A DNA stretch of 64,000 nt from Gnetum montanum (Eukaryota; Streptophyta; Gnetopsida; Gnetales; Gnetaceae): assembly GCA_015680685.1 (NCBI GenBank), contig MNCI01023331.1, positions 62,699 to 126,698 of the forward strand, given 5' to 3'. The translations under genes were made by a program, and so were the position numbers. Positions 58,401-64,000 of this stretch are shown here, piece after piece (positions within the stretch are counted from its first letter, which is position 1; each line of letters starts with the position of its first letter). The notes beneath the pieces were generated by a model. The model made no database searches, was not told the origin of the DNA, and worked only from the letters and a program-made list of their open reading frames with translations.

Positions 58401-58998
58401 TAGGGATCAAACACTTGTTTTCATCCCCTTACTACCCTCAAAGCAACGGGTAGGCAGAATCAACAAATAAGACAATCATCACAGTACTCAAAAAGATGCT
58501 TGTCTAGAGCAAACGAAGATGGCACGAACAACTGGCGTATGCGTTATGGGCATACCGTACCACGCATCGGACCTCGACAGGTAAAACCCCATATAGTCTT
58601 GTTTACGGTTCAGAAGCTGTTTTACCTTTAGAACTGTAGGTACCATCTCTAAGGATCACGCTCTCCAGACTCCTCGACGATGAGCAAAACAATGATTTAC
58701 GCATCATCGACCTGGACTCGGTGGAGGAGGAACGCGTACGTACACTCGATCAGATCGAATGGTACCAGAAACAACAACGGCAACGGCATCAACATGACAT
58801 TCATAAGCGCCCCATCAAAGAAGGAGACCTCATACTTAAAGCTGTTCGGAACACCCAGATAAATTCTTAGTCAACTGGGAAGGGCCTTACCTTGTTATCA
58901 AAGCGTTTGACAATGGGGCATTTAAACTAGCCGACATGGATGGAAAAGAGTTTGCAAATCCAACCAATCATCTGTTCCTCAAACCATTCTATACATGA
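55451..58998 (+). pseudogene. B pol: reverse transcriptase, two RNase H domains, integrase (lesions)
   Basis: The frame opens after TAA 55448. The lead sequence (ENITEDPLTETPITM, LDPRIVQHNIIL) precedes the RT with SNMVIVPKKNGSIRL, FMDGFSGYNQIRINPE and the catalytic NDYVDDIVVKSK (about 56380). The first RNase H spans about 56800-57130. A second, archaeal-type RNase H follows with its acidic set in LNFDGAST, NIEEYEGLL, VIRDSQLV and IADALATL (57270-57640). Integrase has the zinc finger GGHIAPRAMATKIRC...CSVCQKH, then WGLDLIGPI and VITDNGPQF, with the Glu region after 58453. Stops: TGA 55943, TGA 56087, TAG 58451, TAG 58505, TAG 58637. A one-base slip near 58850 shifts the last 47 codons (DKFLVNWEGPY) to TGA 58998. 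gag-protease is about 6.1 kb upstream. Confidence 0.9.
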
Positions 58999-59009
58999 GT
59001 ACGAACTCA

Positions 59010-59395
59010 GGTACGTGATAGTCCTGGATTATGACTATAAACTGATACCACAGAATAGTCCTGGATTATGACTATTAACTGATACCACAGAATAGTCCTG
59101 AGTTACGACTTAAAACTGACATCATCATTGTCCTAGAATATGACAATAAAAGGATACCCCGCAACGTCCGCAAATGACGATAAACTAGCACCCCTCTGGC
59201 ATGACAGTAAAATGGCACCGTCAGACTCCCCAGAGTCCGCTAAGACTATAAACTAGCTCGCCTCTCTGTAGTCAGCTAAGACTCAAAACTGGCAACATAC
59301 CATCTACCACGACGCTAAACAGGTAATGTCCAACGGGTTACGACACAAAACTAACCCATGATAGTTTGCTAAGACTATAAACTAGCGCATTCATC
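59010..59395 (+). repeat. B hairpin-TAAACT array IV, diverged units
   Basis: About ten units after integrase, for example GTC-CTGGATTAT-GAC-TATAAACT, GTC-CGCAAAT-GAC-GATAAACT, GTC-CGCTAA-GAC-TATAAACT, GTC-AGCTAA-GAC-TCAAAACT and AGT-TTGCTAAG-ACT-ATAAACT. The first two units are a tandem copy of about 53 bp. Confidence 0.85.
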
Positions 59396-60256
59396 TGTGA
59401 CTCCCCATCTCATGGTCACTTTCATTCGCCAGAATCATTACATCCTTCATCGTCGACATTCACGTTCAACATTCAGGATTGCCCTCAGTGCTTTTGTCCG
59501 CCTGATCTTAGCTCATTGATTCACTCATGGTTTTTCTTGTCTCTTTGGAGTTGTGTTTGCAGGATGATGCTCAGAAGCTCTCGTACGAAGTTGCGTTTCA
59601 TCGTAAGTAGCAAGATGAGGCAATGTCCATTTGCTCACCTGGCAAGACTAAATCGAACCGTTAACCCGCACATTCCCGTTCCCCGAAAGCCCACTATTCA
59701 TCTACTAAACTATTGCACACTGTGAAACGTTACAGCAGTCGTAACACATAGAACATGAGATTCGCGCATGAGTACAAGTTCAAAAAAAAAAAAATCCATG
59801 TCAAGCGCAATCGAGAAACTTCCTATCGCATGGCTTTGGCTCTTCGCTAACGGTTTCCCCAAAGAAGGGAGCTGTTCCTCCAAAGAATGCAAAACATCAC
59901 CCCGTGGCTTTGGTAGTAACAACTGGTTCTCCTGAAAAACCACCAAGAGCACCGTTCCACCAAAGGACGCACACGCTTGAGTTCCGAGTCGGTTGAAAGA
60001 TGGCTATCGACAAGGACCAGCATACTGCACACCTGAGCACCCTACTCTCCCAGCATGGTCTATCGGGCAATGACCGATCCCCACGATCCCTTCCTTCCCG
60101 CCAGTTTCCAATCTCACCCTTTCAATCCCATTTACCACTGAACACGGTATGATGAGGTCTGGCCAGGTGACAAGGGACAAGGCTTTTATCGAGCTGCTTG
60201 TGGTGTTTTGCGCTTCTTTGTCAACGCTTCTCGGGTCGATTCCTCCAAGCGTCAAC
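59396..60256 (+). other. B 3' untranslated region
   Basis: No gene recognised. Short frames on both strands (59516-59725, 59710-60032, 60004-60351) lack family resemblance or counterparts in D. Confidence 0.5.
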
Positions 60257-60269
60257 AAAGAGGGGCCAA
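60257..60269 (+). other. B polypurine tract
   Basis: AAAGAGGGGCCAA directly before the 3' LTR; the same element precedes the D LTR. Confidence 0.85.
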
Positions 60270-61580
60270 TGAAACACCACAAAAATATTTTAAGTGTTGT
60301 GCCAGCATTCACGCCCAGCATACACGCCCAGCGTTCACGCCCAGCGTACACACCCAGCGTTCACGCCTAGTGTTCACGCCCAGCGTTCACGCCTAGCGTA
60401 CACGCCCAGCGTTCATGCCCAGCGTCTACGCTCACTGTACACGCCCAGGTGCGGCAGGGGCACACGCTCGATGACAGGATTTCCAATGGCAACATGAAGA
60501 TTACACCAAAGAGCAAGGATTGAAGCAAGTGGACATCCGTCGGTCTCTACGCCCAGCGTGTACGCCCAGCGTGTACGCCCAGCGTACACGCCAGCTTGTA
60601 ACGTTTACGCCCAGCGTGTACGCCCAGCGTACACGCCAGCTTGTAATGTATACGCCCAGCGTGTACCGAGTTTCTAAATTGTAACGCCCGGTTTATACGC
60701 CACGTGTCCCCTCGTCCGCTTTTCCCGGTAACCCTACCCCTATAAATAGCCTAGTTTTCCACATTTACAGGGCGACAGAAATTTACCAGAGCCAACCCAG
60801 AGCAATTACGCTGCTGAAACCCTCTACTCTTACGCTTACGTTGGAAGTCCTGCCCGCTGCACGCTGCACGCTGAGCACAGTCTGCCCCTCGCCTATCGCG
60901 TCAACCAGTTGCATCCCTCTGTCCACCGGGGCTTTACATCCGCCTTGTGTCCCTCCACAACTGCGTTAGACCGGTGCACAACATTTTAACTCTATAATCC
61001 ATTGTTTACGTTTGTTGCAAGTTCTTTTATAGTTTTACGTTGATTCGGCCCGTGCTTCGTTTACGCCTGTTCACGTTCGCTCTCTGCGCTTGGTTCACGT
61101 CCGAAGACGACCACTGCTTACGCTCGCTGTGAGCTCTTTTTTAGTTTTACATCAATTTGGCCCACCCTTCGTTCACGCCCACTTGCATTTTCGCTCCGTC
61201 TTCGTTTGTATACGCCCACTGTTCACGCCGTTTGCTTCTTACGCCCTACATCCATTTACTGTTTACGCTGTCACGCCCGTACGCTCACGCTGTGTTCATT
61301 TCTGTTTACGCTGTTACTCCCTACGCCATTCACGCCCGTTATATTTACGCCGTGCATGCCTGATTCATCGCTTACGCCCTATTTACGTATAACCCAGCGC
61401 ATAACGCTTCGGCGGCGCTCGGGGAAGTCCTTGTTTGATCTGCGTGCGGACCATCCAAGGCAATCTGCCTTCGTCCACTCCAGCTCCCCCTCAAGCGGAG
61501 GCAGGGTCAACTGTGCTCGCCCGCTGATTTTTCGGTGTCTGCAACGTTCCAGCCTCGCACTGACAATTTCGGTTGGCACA
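60270..61580 (+). repeat. B 3' LTR
   Basis: Same start and end as the 5' LTR, TATAAATAG at 60741, few mismatches by eye, plus about 84 bp more in the U3 CACGCCCAGCGT array (60305-60660). Confidence 0.95.
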
Positions 61581-61779
61581 AGGTGCAAACTCCATTATGG
61601 TTGAAGAAATGCCTAGGTTTAACCTAATCTTGGGAAGACCATGGTTAGTGCAACTCAGGGCTATCTCCTTGCCTATACACCAGGAAATCCACTTACCATA
61701 TGAAGGTAGGGAGGTGGTGATCCGTGGCAATGAAGTAGCAACACAAGTAATAAGCAACATAGAAATGGAGCAGGGCTGA
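61581..61779 (+). pseudogene. C protease, right part
   Basis: It starts with the AGGTG duplication, then resumes the protease (NSIMVEEMPRFNLILGRPWL, then PIHQEIHLPYEGREVV) and stops at TGA near 61777. It is the continuation of 40175-43587. Confidence 0.9.
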
Positions 61780-62080
61780 GAGGTTACAACCTCCAAAAGT
61801 AAGGCACATGCTCACGCACGCATTAACCATTCAACAGAAGGGGCAGCCCAAAAAGCCAACTCCCAAATCAAAAATGCATGGGTTGAGTTATCCTTCCAAG
61901 CGGAGGATAATAACATGAACAAGAGCCCTAGCGAAACACTTCGGTCCTACGTTTCGATCAACCCATGATGGGTCAAGAAGCAGCTACGCATAGCATAGCA
62001 ACCTCAGTGCCTCTTGCTCAGTTGCCATCCCCTTTACATTTGCTTCTTCTCTACTTTGCTTTGATAGCATGTTTTCCTTT
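61780..62080 (+). other. C gag-protease tail and spacer
   Basis: Decayed counterpart of the B sequence between the protease domain and array I. No separate gene seen. Confidence 0.5.
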
Positions 62081-62084
62081 CGGC

Positions 62085-62345
62085 ATTGTTACATAATGGC
62101 CCAAAATGGCCTAAAACTAACATTATTTTTTTTCGTTCTGATGACATGCCATCCTTCAGGCATTGTTACGCAATGGCCAGAAATGGCCTAAAATCCAGCA
62201 TTTCACTTTGCTAATGTACTATCTCTTGTGGAAATAGCCCAAATGGCCTAAAACTATCATAGTTACCTTTTTCTTTGTTAGTCTATAGTCCTTTCGGCAT
62301 GTCACATAATGGCCCAAGATGGCCTAAAACTAGCTATTGAAAACA
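62085..62345 (+). repeat. C hairpin-TAAAACT array
   Basis: Four diverged units: GGCC-CAAAAT-GGCC-TAAAACT, GGCC-AGAAAT-GGCC-TAAAAT, GCC-CAAAT-GGC-CTAAAACT and GGCC-CAAGAT-GGCC-TAAAACT. Same position as B array II, downstream of the protease. Confidence 0.85.
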
Positions 62346-62711
62346 TGAAATCCTTACACAATATGAAAGTTAATGCGAAATCAGCTTCTTTTCTAAAACT
62401 TTTACTCTATTCAAAATTTTTATCTGTTGACAATGTTTGCGAGCTTTTACAAAATTCCAACATTTCAAAAATTCAAAAGAAAATCCCATGATGTCATGGG
62501 TCATTTTTGTTTGCATCGTCATCGCTTGTCTCTGCTTCATTCGCTTGTGCATTACCCTCCCCCACGTTGTCTCCTACTGGTTCTCCATTTCATCCCTCCA
62601 TGGGTGTTGCACCCTTTTCTTAGGCCTACATTGTAGGAATAAAAAGGTTGGTTAAGGCAACAAATGCAAAGTATGACATAGCATGAGTATCTGCATAGTA
62701 ACGCGACTAAC

Positions 62712-64000
62712 CTGAAGAACGCCTACGTTGGTCTCAAGAGGTATTCAGTCTAGACTAAGACTGAGGTGACACCAAATCTCCTCTGTCATGATGTCCATCC
62801 AACGTTTGTCATTAGATTCAACATTCATGGTGGTGACCCTTTTCCTTTCCATGGTTGTCCATACCAGATGTCCTAGAGAAAGGGGGTCAATTACAGTCTC
62901 TCCTGTAGCAAGGTCTACTTTCAAGTTAGGAGATTTCATAACCTTCACATGCTCTTTGAACTTAGCATAGGCCTCAAAAACACCGATTGCATTCATGAAA
63001 GCTTCATATGTGAAAGCCTCCATGGCGGCATCCTTGTATAATTTTCGATGGATGTCGTTCTCTAGCTTGTACATGTCTTTGTGGTTCCTTTGAGTCCGCC
63101 CCCATTCGAAAACCTTGGCACTAATATCCTTCATGTCTTGACATTTTTGGTCTAGTAGCTCCATTTGCATATGCTGTTCGACTATCTCGCAAGTAGAGTC
63201 GACGTTCTAATGAACAATAGTCCAAAATCTGACATAGTCGTATATGGCTTTATGCAGGTTCTGAACATCAGGGTTATGATTTATGAGGAAATCATTCCTC
63301 GACTAGAGATCTTCCACATCAATGACCAACTTGACCTCTCATTGCTCAGCCCTTTGGACCCACTTCCACAATCGTTGTTGACACACTTACACTCCCATAA
63401 AGTGCATGCCGAGTGCAAGACACACTTGTAAGCCTCGTTGAAAACATGACGAGGCACCTTGATCACATCGGGTGAGAGTGTAGGCACAGCACCAACTTTC
63501 AGAGGTCGTGTTGGGTCCCATTTGAGCCAAGAAGCTATGACGCCATGAAAAGCGTAGCAATCACATTAGCATAACAAAATCAACAAATTTAAAAGTTTTC
63601 AGCATAGAAAGATAGGAGCATTTAAAACTAATACCTACCTAAGTCAGGGTCCATCTATCGAAGGAATTTGATCAAGTCATTGACAAGCATTTGCATGAAT
63701 GTAAATTTGTCAGGGAGCTCTGCCCATGACTCCACATGAATCAGAGAAGGTCCCATAGCCTCAGCAGTAGCACTTGCTACATAATTAAGCCCATTAGCAA
63801 TAGCCAAAATGAATTACAAAAAAAGAGGGGCAAACATATCACCAAACTCACCAACTTCTGACTACAACCTTTCTTCTTAATGAGGCAAGATGACAACTAT
63901 AGCCTACATGGAAGGTCTTGTGAAGTCCATATAGGTCCCTTCGTCATGCTCTGGCACCTTCCCTTTTAGGTGACGAGTGTCCTCTTTATTTAAGGGAGGT
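62712..64000 (-). pseudogene. C copy of the antisense gene (coiled-coil exon and upstream exon), partial
   Basis: It corresponds to B exons 7 and 6. The coiled-coil exon is 63534-62712, between an acceptor CATAG| and donor CAG|GTTAGT. It reads SWLKWDPTRP, VPTLSPDVIKVP, then KCQDMKDISAKVFEWGRTQ. The exon above it ends at 63639 with donor ACTTAG|GTAGGT, and the intron (63535-63638) keeps phase 1, as in B. The rest lies beyond the window. Stops and at least one frameshift make it non-functional. Its exon-intron plan is shared with B although the sequences are well diverged. Confidence 0.75.

Larger units (their letters stand above)
43588..61580 (+). mobile_element. Element B: complete Tat/Ogre-like Ty3/gypsy retrotransposon with an antisense gene
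   Basis: About 18 kb with both LTRs, primer site, polypurine tract and the target duplication AGGTG. Plus-strand order: 5' LTR, leader with 50-bp repeats, gag-protease, hairpin arrays, a 3.3-kb antisense coding region in its own 4.5-kb transcription unit, a further hairpin array, RT, RNase H, second RNase H, integrase, a hairpin array, polypurine tract, 3' LTR. Only scattered lesions: one stop in gag-protease, five stops and one frameshift in pol, three stops in the antisense gene. It is the best-preserved and youngest member of the nest. Confidence 0.95.
37696..64000 (+). mobile_element. Element C: Tat/Ogre-like Ty3/gypsy retrotransposon, interrupted by B, runs off the window
   Basis: 5' LTR, primer site, leader repeats and gag-protease lie left of B (37696-43587). 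The end of protease, a hairpin array and part of the opposite-strand gene lie right of B (61581-64000). pol and the 3' LTR are beyond the window. C sits inside the D antisense exon. Joining 43587 to 61586 restores the protease reading (FPTG...NSIMVEEM), confirming the nesting. Stops and frameshifts make it older and more decayed than B. Confidence 0.9.

Noticed and set aside
1-64000. tRNA, rRNA or microRNA genes
   Set aside because: No cloverleaf with conserved tRNA promoter boxes or rRNA signature was recognised by eye; primer sites are only 17-19-nt matches.

Overview
The window looks like a TE-dense segment of a large plant nuclear genome, with no bacterial or organellar character. It contains LTR retrotransposons of two Ty3/gypsy lineages, GT-AG introns of 77-94 nt, a decayed gene for a plant-type nuclear-envelope KASH protein (SINE1/SINE2-like), and two copies of the 3' end of a PERK-type receptor kinase gene. 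Stop codons inside dead reading frames are mostly of the kind produced by deamination of methylated C (CAG to TAG, TGG to TAG, CGA to TGA). A large-genome seed plant, perhaps a gymnosperm, is my guess only.

Layout. 1-317: end of an unidentified element. 318-6730: element A1, an Athila-like Ty3/gypsy copy on the minus strand. 6731-9340: repeat block E1 with 114-bp minisatellites, telomere-like DNA and a PERK 3' fragment. 9340-10821: nothing recognisable. 10822-13767: SINE/KASH-like pseudogene, minus strand. 14155-28469: a second E block, interrupted by complete element A2 (14611-25272, TSD GTGAT). A2 itself carries a solo LTR of another family (22146-23544, TSD CTAAC). 28470-64000: a nest of three related Tat/Ogre-like Ty3/gypsy elements. 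D (minus strand) is interrupted at 37695/37696 by C (plus strand), and C is interrupted inside its protease region by B (43588-61580, plus strand, both LTRs present, TSD AGGTG).

The most striking content is in B. Between gag-protease and RT-RNaseH-integrase lies a gene on the opposite strand (54796 down to 50336). It reads as eight exons with seven GT-AG introns, and every reading phase agrees across the junctions. Only three in-frame stops break about 1067 codons. It has its own TATA box, an N-terminal FCP1/HAD-phosphatase-like domain lacking the catalytic aspartates, a long unrecognised middle part, a coiled coil and an acidic tail. Parts of the same gene, with the same splice sites and phases, are present in the diverged elements C and D, so it is a long-standing component of this lineage.

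A second shared feature of B, C and D is arrays of short hairpins, each followed by TAAACT or TAAAACT. They sit after gag-protease, before pol and after integrase. Their stem sequences differ between arrays but still pair. Arrays of ACGC/GCGT motifs fill the remaining non-coding parts of B.
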